64,000 nt of DNA from Gordonia amarae NBRC 15530 (GCF_000241345.1 NZ_BAED01000072.1:1-64000), one strand, 5' to 3'. Shown: positions 36,991 to 46,420, counted from the stretch's first letter. Program-made: numbers and translations. Notes: generated from the sequence alone by a model not told the origin.

Positions 36991-37788
36991 CACCTCGGGG
37001 CCACCCGCACCCCGCCGATAGGCCGTCGGCGACATCCCCAGCGTCCGTGTGAAATCCGACGTGAAATGCGCCTGGTCCGCATACCCGAGATCCGCCGCCA
37101 CATCCCCGACGGCGGTCCCGGGTTCGGCCCGTAGCCGCGCCGCCCCTTCCTGCAACCGGTACCGCCGGATGATCGCGAGCGGCGCCAGCCCCACATAGCG
37201 GTCCGCCAGCCGCTGGAGCGTCCGCACCGACACCGAGAGCCGTTCGGCGAGATCATCGACTCGCAGGACGGTGCGATCACCCGCGACGATATCCTCCATC
37301 GAATTGGCCAGCAGCGCAGTCTCATCGGGCTCCGGAAGGGTGGCCCGCAGCCACTCGCCATAGATGGCGACAGCCCGGTCCTGCGCGCCCGCGTCCTCCG
37401 GATCGGTCATCGCTGCACAGATATCGTCGTATAGTCCACGAGCCTCGAAAGGGATCTCGGTATCCCGAATCTCCTTGGGCGCCTGATGGATAGCGACGAT
37501 CCCCGCGGGCCGCAGCAGTATCCCCACCGCCCAGCCATGCCCGCGCAGGTCCCGGTACGACGCACTGGTCGTCGGTCCCGACAGCACGATCCCGTCGTGC
37601 TGCACCACAAGGTTCGACGCCGGAAACGGCAGCAGGTTCTGCCGGGACGTCCGCCCCGGCGCGAGGCGCCACACCGGAATCCAGAACCACCGCACCAGCG
37701 CGGCGAGGTCGTCGGGCGCCGGCACCCGACGGAATGTGGGTAGCCGCGCCGGATACAGCACGCCCCGCGGGTCGTCGGTATCAGTCAC
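36952..37788 (-). CDS. AraC-family transcriptional regulator
   Basis: 278 residues: an N-terminal sensing domain (about 1-165) beginning VLYPARLPTFRRVP, with PFPASNLVVQHDG, and a C-terminal double helix-turn-helix (LAERLSVSVRTLQRLADRYVGLAPLAIIRRYRLQEGAARL and VAADLGYADQAHFTSDFTRTLGMSPTAYR). The last 15 residues (GPEVGASGGERSPDP...) are encoded by the family A repeat, which supplies the stop. GTG start. It is divergent from the VOC gene with 68 bases between, so it probably regulates that gene and itself. Confidence 0.85.
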   Translation of the reverse strand: MTDTDDPRGVLYPARLPTFRRVPAPDDLAALVRWFWIPVWRLAPGRTSRQNLLPFPASNLVVQHDGIVLSGPTTSASYRDLRGHGWAVGILLRPAGIVAIHQAPKEIRDTEIPFEARGLYDDICAAMTDPEDAGAQDRAVAIYGEWLRATLPEPDETALLANSMEDIVAGDRTVLRVDDLAERLSVSVRTLQRLADRYVGLAPLAIIRRYRLQEGAARLRAEPGTAVGDVAADLGYADQAHFTSDFTRTLGMSPTAYRRGAGGPEVGASGGERSPDPS

Positions 37789-37856
37789 CGGTACCCGCCC
37801 GAAGTCTGTCGCAAATCTTCAAGCCGAACATATGTCCACAATCCTACGGTCGAGTC

Positions 37857-38363
37857 ATGACTCACACACAGGAAAACACCACCGGCGTGACCGGAACATA
37901 CACCACCGACGGCCTCCCGCGCGGAGTCACCAGCCTCACCCCGTTCATCACGGTCCAGGGTGCTGCGGAGGCAATCGAGTTCTACCAGAATGTGTTCGGC
38001 GCTCGGCTTATCGACAAGACGCAGTTCGGCGGCGTCATCGCGCACGCCGAGATCGACTTCGGTACGGGCCACCTGCAACTCGGTGAGCCCAGCGACGACT
38101 ACGGACTGATCCCCGCACCGGCCGGTGACGCCGACTGCTACTCGCTCGGCCTGTACCGCCCGAACGTCGACGACGTGGTCGCCAAGGCGGTCGAGGCCGG
38201 CGCCACTGTCCGCGAAGCCCCGTCGACATTCGTCTCCGGTGACCGTTTCGCCTCGATCCGTGACCCGTTCGGCGTCCGCTGGTCCATCCTGAGCCGCGTC
38301 GAAGACCTGTCCGAGGAGGAATCGGCCCGCCGCGTCGCGGAATGGGCTGCCACCCAGCAGTAG
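37857..38363 (+). CDS. VOC-family (PhnB/glyoxalase-like) protein
   Basis: 168 residues with one extended vicinal-oxygen-chelate domain: LTPFITVQGAAEAIEFYQNVFGAR, then LQLGEPSDDYG and FASIRDPFGVRWSILSRVEDLS. This class includes DNA-binding-like PhnB and bleomycin-resistance relatives; no specific substrate is evident. TACGGT at 37845-37850, six bases before the ATG, suggests a leaderless mRNA. It is divergent from the AraC regulator. Confidence 0.82.
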   Translation: MTHTQENTTGVTGTYTTDGLPRGVTSLTPFITVQGAAEAIEFYQNVFGARLIDKTQFGGVIAHAEIDFGTGHLQLGEPSDDYGLIPAPAGDADCYSLGLYRPNVDDVVAKAVEAGATVREAPSTFVSGDRFASIRDPFGVRWSILSRVEDLSEEESARRVAEWAATQQ

Positions 38364-38377
38364 TGCACAGAAAGTCG

Positions 38378-39949
38378 TCAGCTGAGTTCACGTTTGAGGA
38401 TCTTGCCCGACGCGTTCCGGGGGAACGCGTCGATGACCTCCACGACTCGCGGCACCTTGAAGTTGGCCAGATGCTCACGGCAGTAGGCGATCACGGCGTC
38501 GCCGTCGACAGCCGCATTCTCGCGTACCGTCAGGAATGCCTTGCCCACCTCGCCGAGCCGTTCGTCGGGCACCCCGATCACCGCGGAGTGGGTGACCCCG
38601 TCGAACCGGGCGAGCACCTGCTCCACCTCGGCGGGGTACACGTTGAAGCCGCCGCAGATGTACATGTCCTTGAGCCGGTCGGTGATCGTGAGATTGCCGC
38701 GCTCGTCGAGGGTGCCGATGTCACCGGTGTGCAGCCAGCCGTCGGCGTCGATGGTGGCGGCGGTGGCGGCGGGATCGTCGAGGTACCCGAGCATCACCAT
38801 GTCGCCGCGCGCCAGCACCTCGCCCTGTTCCGACAGCGTGATCTCCATGCCGGCGAACGCGCGCCCGCAGGTGTTGGCGACGGTGACGGCGTCGTCGGCG
38901 GCGGTGCAGGTGGAGACGAACCCGGAGCATTCGGTGAGCCCGTAGGCGGTGATCACGGTGTCGACGCCCAGTTCGGCGGCGATCCGCTCGATCAGCACCA
39001 CCGGGACGATCGCAGCCCCGGTGACCACCAGCCGTAGCGAGCTGAGGTCGTGGTCGGCGCGGTCGGGTGCGTCGAGGATGGTCTGGAAGATGGTGGGCGC
39101 GCCCGGGAATACCGTGGCCCGCTGCTTCGACACCAAAGTCATTGCGGTGGTGGGGGAGTACACCGCCAGCGGCAGCATTGTGACACCGAACAGCACGCAC
39201 GGGAGGATGCCTGCCTTGTAGCCGAAGGTGTGGAAGTACGGGTTGACCATCAGATAGCGGTCGTCGGGGTTGAGCCCGCCGTTGCTGCCCCAGGCGTGCG
39301 ATCCGGCGAGGGTCTGGCGATGAGTTGCCATGACCCCCTTGGATTTTCCGGTGGTACCGGAGGTGAACAGGATGTCCGAGAGGTCATCGGGTGCCACCGT
39401 GTCGGCGCGGCGATCCGCTTCCGCCGTACCGTCGGGGGTGGCCCGGCTCAGGAAATCGGTCCAGTCCACGGCCCCGTCGGGCAGTTTGCCACCGCCGAGC
39501 GGCACGCGGACAACGGTCTGCGGCATCGACCCTCGGTGGGCCGTCAGCAGTTCGGCGCAATGATCGGCGCCCAGAAACTCCCCGGACACGACGACGGCTG
39601 CCGCTCCGGAACGTTCGATGATCTCGACGGCCTCACCCGCGGTGTACCGGGTGTTGAGTGGGATCAGCACCGCCCCCGCGTAGTGCGCGCCGAGCGCCGC
39701 GACCGGCCAGTGGTGGCTGTTGGGCGCCCAGATGGCCACCCGGTCGCCGGCCCCGATTCCCGACGCGACGAGCGCCGCGGCAAAGGTACGGGCCGCGTCG
39801 TGCAGGCCCGCCCAGGTGAGTTTGACTGCGGCACCCCATTGACCGTCTACGACCGCGACGGCGTCGGGCCAGGTCTGAGCCGCCCGGCGCAGCGCCGCCG
39901 GAGTGGTCCGCGGATAGTCGACGGGGGCGGTTTCGGGTGCGCTCGGCAT
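38378..39949 (-). CDS. fadD3: HIP-CoA ligase FadD3
   Basis: A 523-residue AMP-forming acyl-CoA ligase. Motifs: ILFTSGTTGKSKGV (P-loop), YGLTECSGF, GWLHTGDIG, ITDRLKDMYICGGFNVYPAEVE and the catalytic lysine in NASGKILKREL. Close agreement with mycobacterial FadD3 across the sequence and the setting (divergent from fadE30) identify it as the ligase that activates HIP, the indanedione propionate left from steroid rings C and D. A KstR2-like operator is shared with fadE30 just upstream. Confidence 0.9.
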   Translation of the reverse strand: MPSAPETAPVDYPRTTPAALRRAAQTWPDAVAVVDGQWGAAVKLTWAGLHDAARTFAAALVASGIGAGDRVAIWAPNSHHWPVAALGAHYAGAVLIPLNTRYTAGEAVEIIERSGAAAVVVSGEFLGADHCAELLTAHRGSMPQTVVRVPLGGGKLPDGAVDWTDFLSRATPDGTAEADRRADTVAPDDLSDILFTSGTTGKSKGVMATHRQTLAGSHAWGSNGGLNPDDRYLMVNPYFHTFGYKAGILPCVLFGVTMLPLAVYSPTTAMTLVSKQRATVFPGAPTIFQTILDAPDRADHDLSSLRLVVTGAAIVPVVLIERIAAELGVDTVITAYGLTECSGFVSTCTAADDAVTVANTCGRAFAGMEITLSEQGEVLARGDMVMLGYLDDPAATAATIDADGWLHTGDIGTLDERGNLTITDRLKDMYICGGFNVYPAEVEQVLARFDGVTHSAVIGVPDERLGEVGKAFLTVRENAAVDGDAVIAYCREHLANFKVPRVVEVIDAFPRNASGKILKRELS

Positions 39950-39960
39950 GCAGCCAACCT

Positions 39961-39974
39961 AGCACTTGCTTGGT
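39961..39974. promoter_or_regulatory. KstR2-type operator (degenerate in one half) between fadD3 and fadE30
   Basis: agcacttgcttggt: the right half CTTGGT matches the AnCAAGnnCTTGnT consensus exactly, the left half has two mismatches. It ends 4 bases before tatgct (39979-39984), itself 7 bases before the fadE30 ATG. Confidence 0.75.
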
Positions 39975-39991
39975 CGGCTATGCTAGCTCCC

Positions 39992-41281
39992 ATGACGACG
40001 AGTGCAGGCGACGCGCAGGGGTCGGTCGACCTGGCGGATCGGTCGATTGACCTGGGCGCTTGGGCCGAGAACACCCCCGATGCCGCCGAGGAGTTCGCCC
40101 GGGCGGTGCGCACCTGGCTGGCCGACAACCTGGTCGGCGACTTCGCCGAACTCGCCGGCCGGGGCGGACCGGGCAGCGAACACGAGTTCTTCGCCGAACG
40201 CCTCGCCTGGGACCGGCACCTGGCCGCGGCCGGCTGGACCTGCCTGGGCTGGCCGACGCGTTACGGCGGCCGCGGCGCCACCATCGAGCAGCGCATCATC
40301 TTCCACCGCGAGTACGCCCGCGCGAACGCGCCTGCCCGCGTCAACCACCTTGGCGAGGAACTGCTCGGGCCCACGCTCATCGAGTTCGGCACCGAGGAGC
40401 AGAAGCAGCGGTTCCTGCCGCACATCGTCGACGTGACCGAACTGTGGGCACAGGGCTATTCCGAGCCCGGCGCCGGATCTGATCTCGCCGGTGTCTCCAC
40501 GTCGGCGCGGCTGGAGGACGGCCGCTGGGTGATCAACGGCCAGAAGATCTGGACCTCGCTGGCGCACATGTCGCAGTGGGTCTTCGTGCTGTGCCGCACA
40601 GACAAGGACTCGAAACGCCATGCGGGCCTCAGCTTTCTGCTCGCCCCCCTCGATCAGGCCGGCATCACGGTCCGGCCGATCCAGCAACTCACCGGCACCT
40701 CGGAGTTCAACGAGGTCTTCTTCGACGGCGCCGTCACCGATGCCGACCTGATCGTCGGCGCACCCGGCGACGGCTGGTCGGTGGCGATGGGGCTGCTGCA
40801 GTTCGAGCGCGGCGTGTCCACCCTCGGCCAGCAGGTCGGCTTCGCCCGTGAACTCGATGATCTCACCGACCTCGCCCGAGCCAACGGCGCGATCAACGAC
40901 TCCGAGATCGCCTCCCGCCTGGCCCGCGCCCGCATCGGCCTGACCGTGATGGGCGCCCACGCCCAGCGCACCCTCGGCGGCGACATCACCTCCGAGGCGG
41001 GTGCGGCGTCGACGTCGAAACTGTTGTGGGCCAACTGGCATCGTGACCTCGGCGAGCTGGCGATGGCGATCTCCGGTGCGCCCTCGCTGATCGGCCCGTC
41101 GCACAACGCCGAAGGCACACCCAACGATCTGCACGACCCCGAGCACGTCGAACTCGACGAATGGCAACGGCTGTGGCTGTTCACCCGCGCCGATACCATC
41201 TACGGCGGCTCGAACGAGGTGCAACGCAACATCATCGCCGAGCGCGTGCTCGGCCTACCCAGGGAGGCACGTCCGTCATGA
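39992..41281 (+). CDS. fadE30: Acyl-CoA dehydrogenase FadE30
   Basis: A 429-residue FAD enzyme dehydrogenating HIP-CoA-type thioesters. Family motifs: LWAQGYSEPGAGSDLA, INGQKIWTSLAHMSQW, GTSEFNEVFFD, FERGVSTLGQQ and the end YGGSNEVQRNIIAERVLGLPRE. It is about 45 residues longer than the 385-residue M. tuberculosis enzyme, partly from an N-terminal extension (MTTSAGDAQ...) and partly from an internal segment near residue 380. The start appears leaderless. It overlaps ipdF by 4 bases. Confidence 0.9.
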   Translation: MTTSAGDAQGSVDLADRSIDLGAWAENTPDAAEEFARAVRTWLADNLVGDFAELAGRGGPGSEHEFFAERLAWDRHLAAAGWTCLGWPTRYGGRGATIEQRIIFHREYARANAPARVNHLGEELLGPTLIEFGTEEQKQRFLPHIVDVTELWAQGYSEPGAGSDLAGVSTSARLEDGRWVINGQKIWTSLAHMSQWVFVLCRTDKDSKRHAGLSFLLAPLDQAGITVRPIQQLTGTSEFNEVFFDGAVTDADLIVGAPGDGWSVAMGLLQFERGVSTLGQQVGFARELDDLTDLARANGAINDSEIASRLARARIGLTVMGAHAQRTLGGDITSEAGAASTSKLLWANWHRDLGELAMAISGAPSLIGPSHNAEGTPNDLHDPEHVELDEWQRLWLFTRADTIYGGSNEVQRNIIAERVLGLPREARPS

Positions 41282-42087
41282 CAGCAGAAGCACGATCCCC
41301 GCTCGCCACCCCGCCGGCCGAAACTCCCGGCCACGGGCTGCTCGCCGGACGCAAGGCCGTGGTCACCGCCGCCGCGGGTACCGGCATCGGTTTCTCGACG
41401 GCCCGCCGCATCCTCCTCGAGGGTGGCGACGTGCTGATCAGTGACTGGCACGAACGCCGGCTCGGCGAGGCCCGCGACAAACTTGCCGAGGAGTTCCCCG
41501 AGCGCACCGTCGCCCAGCTCACCTGCAACGTGCAGGACACCGCCGAGGTCGACGCCCTGATCGCCGGTGCCGCAACCGAACTCGGCCGCATCGACGTACT
41601 GGTCAACAACGCCGGGCTCGGCGGCGAGACCCCGGTCGCCGAGATGACCGACGAGGAGTGGGACCGCGTCGTCGACATCACCCTCACCGGCACCTTCCGC
41701 GCCACCCGCGCCACACTGCGCTACTTCGGTTCGGTGGATCACGGCGGCGTCATCGTCAACAACGCCTCTGTGCTCGGCTGGCGCGCCCAGCGCGGCCAGG
41801 CCCATTACGCCGCCGCCAAGGCCGGCGTCATGGCGCTGACCCGTTGTGCCGCAATCGAAGCCGCCGACGTGGGGGTGCGCATCAACGCCGTCGCCCCGTC
41901 CATCGCCAAACATCCCTTCCTGGCCAAGGTCACCAGCGACGAACTCCTGGACGAGCTGGCCTCGAAGGAGGCCTACGGCCGCGCCGCCGAGGTCTGGGAG
42001 GTGGCCGCCACCATCGCCATGCTCGCCAGCGACTACACCACCTACCTCACCGGCGAAGTCGTCTCCATCTCCTCCCAACGTGCCTGA
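41278..42087 (+). CDS. ipdF: 5-OH-HIP-CoA dehydrogenase IpdF (short-chain dehydrogenase)
   Basis: A 269-residue SDR. TAAAGTGIGFSTARR is the NAD(P)-binding glycine motif, VNNAGLGG the NAG motif, and HYAAAKAG the catalytic YxxxK. It follows fadE30 in a 4-base overlap as in Rv3560c-Rv3559c, where it oxidises the ring-C hydroxyl of 5-OH-HIP-CoA. A family B array of about 150 bases separates it from fadA6. Confidence 0.88.
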   Translation: MTAEARSPLATPPAETPGHGLLAGRKAVVTAAAGTGIGFSTARRILLEGGDVLISDWHERRLGEARDKLAEEFPERTVAQLTCNVQDTAEVDALIAGAATELGRIDVLVNNAGLGGETPVAEMTDEEWDRVVDITLTGTFRATRATLRYFGSVDHGGVIVNNASVLGWRAQRGQAHYAAAKAGVMALTRCAAIEAADVGVRINAVAPSIAKHPFLAKVTSDELLDELASKEAYGRAAEVWEVAATIAMLASDYTTYLTGEVVSISSQRA

Positions 42088-42102
42088 TTCCCCGCCGTCC
42101 CC

Positions 42103-42260
42103 TTCGCTGGTTGAGCCGCGAAGAGCCGCTTCCCCCTCTCGCTGGTTGAGGTGTGAAGAGCCGCTTCCCCTCTCGCTGGTTGAGGCGCGAAGAGCCGCTT
42201 CCCCTCTCGCTGGTTGAGGTGTGAAGAGCCGCTAGGCGATGAGCCTCGAAACCCCGCAAG
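42103..42260 (+). repeat. Family B array, four tandem left-arm units
   Basis: cgctggttgag(g)...gcgaagagccgcttccccct is repeated with starts (ctggttg) at 42107, 42142, 42176 and 42210, period 34-35. The last unit runs into gcgatgagcctcgaaacc. No right arm. It lies inside the presumed fadE30-ipdF-fadA6 transcript. Confidence 0.88.
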
Positions 42261-42294
42261 CCGACATCGTCCCCAACCCCAAGGACACCGAACA

Positions 42295-43449
42295 ATGACC
42301 ACACCCCAGGCCTACATCGTCGACGCCGTCCGCACCCCGGTCGGCAAGCGCAACGGCTCCCTCGCCAAGGCGCACCCCGCCGACCTCGGCGCCCACGTCA
42401 TCTCCGCGATCGTCGACCGCACCGGCATCGACCCGGAGGTGGTCGACGATGTGGTGTTCGGCTGCGTCGACGCGATCGGCCCGCAAGCGGGCAACATCGG
42501 CCGTACCGCGTGGCTGGCCGCCGGAATGCCGCTGGGCGTGCCCGGTACCACCGTCGACCGCCAGTGCGGATCCTCGCAGCAGGCAATCCATTTCGCCGCG
42601 CAGGGCGTGATGAGCGGCACCCAGGACGTGGTGGTTGTCGGCGGGGTGCAGAACATGAGCGCGATCCCGATCTCACAGGCCATGATCGCCGGCCAGGAGT
42701 TCGGATTCACCACGCCCACCGCCGAATCCGAGGGCTGGCGCAAGCGTTTCGGTGACGCCGAGGTCTCCCAGTTCGCCGGCGCCGACGCGATGGCCGTCAA
42801 GTGGGACATCAGCCGCGAGGACATGGAGCAGTGGGCGTTCAACTCCCACGACCGCGCCCGCACCGCCATCGCCGAGGGCCGCTTCGACCGCGAGCTCGTC
42901 GCCTACGGTGACCTGTCCGTCGACGAATGCCCCCGCGAGACAACGCTGGAGAAGATGGCCGGCCTCAAGCCGCTGGCCGAGGGGTCGCGGCTCACCGCTG
43001 CCGTCGCCTCCCAGATCTCCGACGGCGCGTCGGCCGCGCTGGTGGTGTCCGAGGCAGCGCTCAAGCAGTACAACCTCACCCCGCGCGCTCGCATCCACCA
43101 CCTGTCGGTGCGCGGCGATGACCCGGTGATGATGCTCTCGGCCCCTATCCCGGCCACCGCCTACGCCCTCAACAAGGCCGGCATGAGCATCGACGACATC
43201 GACGTCGTCGAGATCAACGAGGCCTTCGCCTCGGTGGTGCTCGCCTGGATCAAGGAGACCGGCGCCGACCCCGCCAAGGTCAACCCGAACGGCGGCGCCA
43301 TCGCCCTCGGGCACCCCCTCGGCGCCACCGGCACCAAACTGTTCGCCACCCTCCTCAACGAGCTCGAACGCACCGGCGGCCGCTACGGCCTGCAGACCAT
43401 GTGCGAAGGCGGCGGCACCGCCAACGTCACCATCATCGAACGACTTTGA
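42295..43449 (+). CDS. fadA6: Thiolase FadA6
   Basis: A 384-residue acetyl-CoA acyltransferase (FadA6 of M. tuberculosis: 386). Nucleophile Cys in VDRQCGSSQQAIHF, His in GGAIALGHPLGATG and second Cys in QTMCEGGGTANVTIIERL. In the HIP pathway FadA6 cleaves the ring-opened diketo-dioyl-CoA. ATG 42295 (MTTPQAYIVDAVRTPVG) is chosen; further upstream reading passes into the repeat. No operator of its own was found, so it is probably expressed from the fadE30 promoter. Confidence 0.9.
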   Translation: MTTPQAYIVDAVRTPVGKRNGSLAKAHPADLGAHVISAIVDRTGIDPEVVDDVVFGCVDAIGPQAGNIGRTAWLAAGMPLGVPGTTVDRQCGSSQQAIHFAAQGVMSGTQDVVVVGGVQNMSAIPISQAMIAGQEFGFTTPTAESEGWRKRFGDAEVSQFAGADAMAVKWDISREDMEQWAFNSHDRARTAIAEGRFDRELVAYGDLSVDECPRETTLEKMAGLKPLAEGSRLTAAVASQISDGASAALVVSEAALKQYNLTPRARIHHLSVRGDDPVMMLSAPIPATAYALNKAGMSIDDIDVVEINEAFASVVLAWIKETGADPAKVNPNGGAIALGHPLGATGTKLFATLLNELERTGGRYGLQTMCEGGGTANVTIIERL

Positions 43450-43540
43450 TCCCTGAGCCGGTGCGTCGGCGGACTGGGTCACCGTCTTGATTCCTGAGGC
43501 CGATGCGAGGAACGAGCGAGGGACGCGTTGGGTCCGGTGA
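43447..43540 (+). repeat. Diverged family A repeat after fadA6
   Basis: tttgatccctgagccg begins right at the fadA6 stop; a second head gtcttgattcctgaggcc runs into gagcgaggga and gggtccggtgag. More diverged than other copies. Confidence 0.75.
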
Positions 43541-43626
43541 GCTACCCACCTGAAGTGACCACCTCATCGTTCACCCGGAAAGGAAAGCCGACACAGTTCC
43601 TCCAGAACTGGGGATACGCTGGCTCA

Positions 43627-44946
43627 GTGACGTCGATGACCGTGCATACGGGCCTGCCCCGTCGCCCGCCGACCGGCCGGGCGCACCGCGCCGTCCGCCG
43701 GACCCTGGCCGAGTCGGCGTACCTGTTGACCGCCCCGGGCACCGCCGTCCTGGGCGTGTTGTGGGTGACCGTCACCTTTGTCGCGGGAACCCTCACCGCA
43801 GCATCACCGCGATTCTCTCGCCGGTGCTGGTCGGCGGCCCGAAGTCCGGGCGACGTCGAATGGTGGCGTGTCCGCTCCTTGGGAGCGGCCGGTGCACACA
43901 TGTCGCCGGCCGAACGACGGCCCGCCGCGTCCGACCCCGGAACAGACCCCACCCGCTGGCTCGACGCCGCGCACGCGGTGATCATGATCCCGGTCGTGGC
44001 GGTCACCTGGTTGGTGACTGTCTCGTGGTGGCTTCTCGGCCTGGCGTTCGCGACGTATCCGATCCGCAACTATCCGGTGACGGGGCCGCTGCGACCGCTG
44101 ACCCTCGATGCCGACGGCGGCGGCTCCCATCTGTCGGTGAGCCTGGGGCTGACGTCGCCCGCGTCCCGGATCGTATTCGCTGTCGGTGCCGCCCTGCTGC
44201 TGGCGGTGACCTTGCCGCTGGTCACCCGCGTCGCCGCGACCGTCCACGGCAGACTCGGCGAGGCGCTGCTGTCGAGCGATTCGGTGTGGCATCGCCGCAT
44301 CAGTGGTCTGGAGCACGAACGCGACACCGCCCAGGCGCAGGCCGCGGCGGCGGTGTCGGCGGAGGCGGAAGCGCTGCGCAGACTCGAACGGGACATTCAT
44401 GACGGACCGCAACAACAGCTGATCCGGCTGGGGATGGAGTTGGGCCGTGCCCGGTACCACTTCGACCGTGATCCCGGGCTGACCCGGAAAGCCTTGGCCG
44501 AGGCGGCCATTCATGTGCAAGAAGCAGTGGATGAGCTGCGCGCGCTGTCGCGGGGAATCGCCCCGCCGCTCCTCGCCGACCGGGGTCTTGCGGCAGCACT
44601 CGCGTCCCTCGCGGACCGTAGTGTCGTCCCCGCGACGCTCGATGCGGACGCCGAGCCGGTTCCTCTCGGAGCGGCCGCCGAGACTGCCGCGTATTTCGTT
44701 GTCGCCGAGGCTCTGACGAACGTGGCCAAACACAGCGACGCCCACTCCTGCACCATCGGCCTGCGCCGGTCCGCCGACGTCGTGCGGGTGTGGATCACCG
44801 ACGACGGCCGCGGCGGTGCCGCAGTGGGCAAGGGGCACGGGCTACACGGCCTGGCTGAGCGCGTTTTCGCCGTGGGTGGCACTTTCGATATCGACAGCCC
44901 GCCGGGCGGCCCGACGACGATCACGGCGGAGCTGCCATGCCGATAG
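43627..44946 (+). CDS. Sensor histidine kinase (HisKA_3/NarX type)
   Basis: About 439 residues. Three to four membrane segments lie in the first half (AVLGVLWVTVTFVAGTL, VIMIPVVAVTWLVTVSWWLLGLAF, IVFAVGAALLLAVTLPL), followed by the H-box ERDIHDGPQQQLIRLGMELG with the phospho-accepting His and an HATPase domain (VAEALTNVAKHSDAH, ITDDGRGGA, GHGLHGLAERV). The start is uncertain: GTG 43627 or ATG 43636; longer reading enters the family A repeat. It overlaps the response regulator gene by 10 bases. The stimulus is unknown. Confidence 0.85.
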   Translation: MTSMTVHTGLPRRPPTGRAHRAVRRTLAESAYLLTAPGTAVLGVLWVTVTFVAGTLTAASPRFSRRCWSAARSPGDVEWWRVRSLGAAGAHMSPAERRPAASDPGTDPTRWLDAAHAVIMIPVVAVTWLVTVSWWLLGLAFATYPIRNYPVTGPLRPLTLDADGGGSHLSVSLGLTSPASRIVFAVGAALLLAVTLPLVTRVAATVHGRLGEALLSSDSVWHRRISGLEHERDTAQAQAAAAVSAEAEALRRLERDIHDGPQQQLIRLGMELGRARYHFDRDPGLTRKALAEAAIHVQEAVDELRALSRGIAPPLLADRGLAAALASLADRSVVPATLDADAEPVPLGAAAETAAYFVVAEALTNVAKHSDAHSCTIGLRRSADVVRVWITDDGRGGAAVGKGHGLHGLAERVFAVGGTFDIDSPPGGPTTITAELPCR

Positions 44947-45620
44947 ATCAGGGGCCGGTGCGCAAGCGGCTGCGGATCGTCGTCGCCGACGACTCGGTTT
45001 TGTTGCGCGAGGGGCTGATCCGGCTACTGGAGGAGGACGGCCACGAGGTGCTGGCGGGCGTCGGCGACGGACCCCGACTCGTCGACGCTATTCGCACGCA
45101 CCGCCCTGACATCTCGGTGGCCGACATACGGATGCCGCCGACGCACACCGACGAGGGCCTGCGTGCCGCGATCACCGCCCGGCGGGAGATGCCCGGGACG
45201 CCGGTGCTGGTGCTGAGTCAGTATGTCGAGGTGCTGTATGCCGCAGAGCTTCTCGACGACGGCTCGGGAGCGGTCGGCTACCTGCTCAAGGACCGGGTGA
45301 CCGACGTCGCGGACTTCCTCGACACACTGCACCTGGTGGCGGGCGGCGGTGTCGTACTCGACCCGCAGGTCGTCGCGCAGCTGCTCGCACGGCGCTCAGG
45401 CGATCCGCTCGACGCCCTGACCGTGCGCGAGCGGGAACTGCTCGGCCTCATGGCCGAGGGCCGCTCGAACACAGACATCGCGCGCAGACTGGTGTTGTCA
45501 TCGAGTGCTGTCGAGAAGCACATCGGCAATGTGTTCGCCAAGCTCGGCCTGCCACCGGACGATGCCCGGCATCGTCGGGTGCTCGCGGTGCTCGCCTACC
45601 TTCAGAACGTGCCCCGGTAG
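44937..45620 (+). CDS. NarL/LuxR-type response regulator
   Basis: 227 residues: receiver domain (VVADDSVLLREGLIRLLEEDGHE; phospho-acceptor Asp in SVADIRMPPTHTDEG; conserved Lys in GYLLKDRV) and a C-terminal LuxR helix-turn-helix (LTVRERELLGLMAEGRSNTDIARRLVLSSSAVEKHIGNVF). Forms a two-component pair with the preceding kinase. Its 3' end overlaps the convergent membrane protein gene by 19 bases. Confidence 0.92.
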   Translation: MPIDQGPVRKRLRIVVADDSVLLREGLIRLLEEDGHEVLAGVGDGPRLVDAIRTHRPDISVADIRMPPTHTDEGLRAAITARREMPGTPVLVLSQYVEVLYAAELLDDGSGAVGYLLKDRVTDVADFLDTLHLVAGGGVVLDPQVVAQLLARRSGDPLDALTVRERELLGLMAEGRSNTDIARRLVLSSSAVEKHIGNVFAKLGLPPDDARHRRVLAVLAYLQNVPR

Positions 45621-46420
45621 AAGTCGAGCACGGCACGCGGCGAGTCGAGCGCCGCCGACGTGTTGGCCGCGGCGAGTACGACGACGGCGACCGCCAGCAC
45701 GCCCGAGGCGATCGCGACCGCACCGGACAGGCGACGGCGGCGCAGATCGTGCCGCGGCCTCCGGGCACGGGCACGCACCGACACGATGGCCACAATGGTC
45801 AGCGCCACCGCCGACGACCAGCCGATCACCGCGACCACCACGTGGTAGCGGGCGAGGTCATTGACCATCATCCGCAGCGGTGCGGGACTCGCCCCGGAGT
45901 AGTGGGTCAGCTCGTCGCGCACCTGTCCGGCCATCGCCGCGAGGTCGCCGCCGGCCGTGCCGACGGGCAGCATCGACATCAGTGAGGCCGTCGGCGCGAC
46001 GATCGACTGGATGTTGGCCACCACCGCGACGTACGCGACCACTGCCAGGGCGGACACGACCGTCCCGGCGGCCGCAACAGGCCAGGCTGCCATGTTCGGA
46101 GCGGCATGAACGTAGCGTCGCGAGAGCCGGACCGCCCATACGGCCAGCACGACGAGCAGTGCGACGGCCATTGCGGTCTTGACCAGGTGGAACCACCGCC
46201 AGTAGTCGGAGAGGTCGGAGAGTTCCGGCGTCAGGGTCCGCGACCGGTTGTCCCAGTAGCGGACGAACGCGGCCCGCACCCGGTCGGTGAGTTGTGCCTC
46301 GTCGTACGGGCCGTGCCCGGAAAGCAGGGTCGCGAGCGATGGCGGTGACAACACAAACGCGGCGGTGAGCGTCGCCGCCGAGAGGCACAGCCAGGTGTTG
46401 CCGAGTCGTATCCGGGTCAT
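45602..46420 (-). CDS. Membrane protein of unknown function
   Basis: 272 residues with about five membrane segments (residues 10-28, 78-98, 112-135, 192-213 and 237-257) and an outer loop of about 50 residues after the first. Arg-rich cytoplasmic loop RARARRPRHDLRRRRL. No recognised family. Convergent with the two-component genes and divergent from the aldehyde dehydrogenase. ATG 46420 chosen (MTRIRLG). Confidence 0.7.
   Translation of the reverse strand: MTRIRLGNTWLCLSAATLTAAFVLSPPSLATLLSGHGPYDEAQLTDRVRAAFVRYWDNRSRTLTPELSDLSDYWRWFHLVKTAMAVALLVVLAVWAVRLSRRYVHAAPNMAAWPVAAAGTVVSALAVVAYVAVVANIQSIVAPTASLMSMLPVGTAGGDLAAMAGQVRDELTHYSGASPAPLRMMVNDLARYHVVVAVIGWSSAVALTIVAIVSVRARARRPRHDLRRRRLSGAVAIASGVLAVAVVVLAAANTSAALDSPRAVLDFYRGTF

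Noticed and set aside
39050..39991. Open frame extending fadE30 by about 310 residues upstream
   Set aside because: It lies antisense to fadD3 and has no acyl-CoA dehydrogenase sequence; the promoter and operator sit at 39961-39984.
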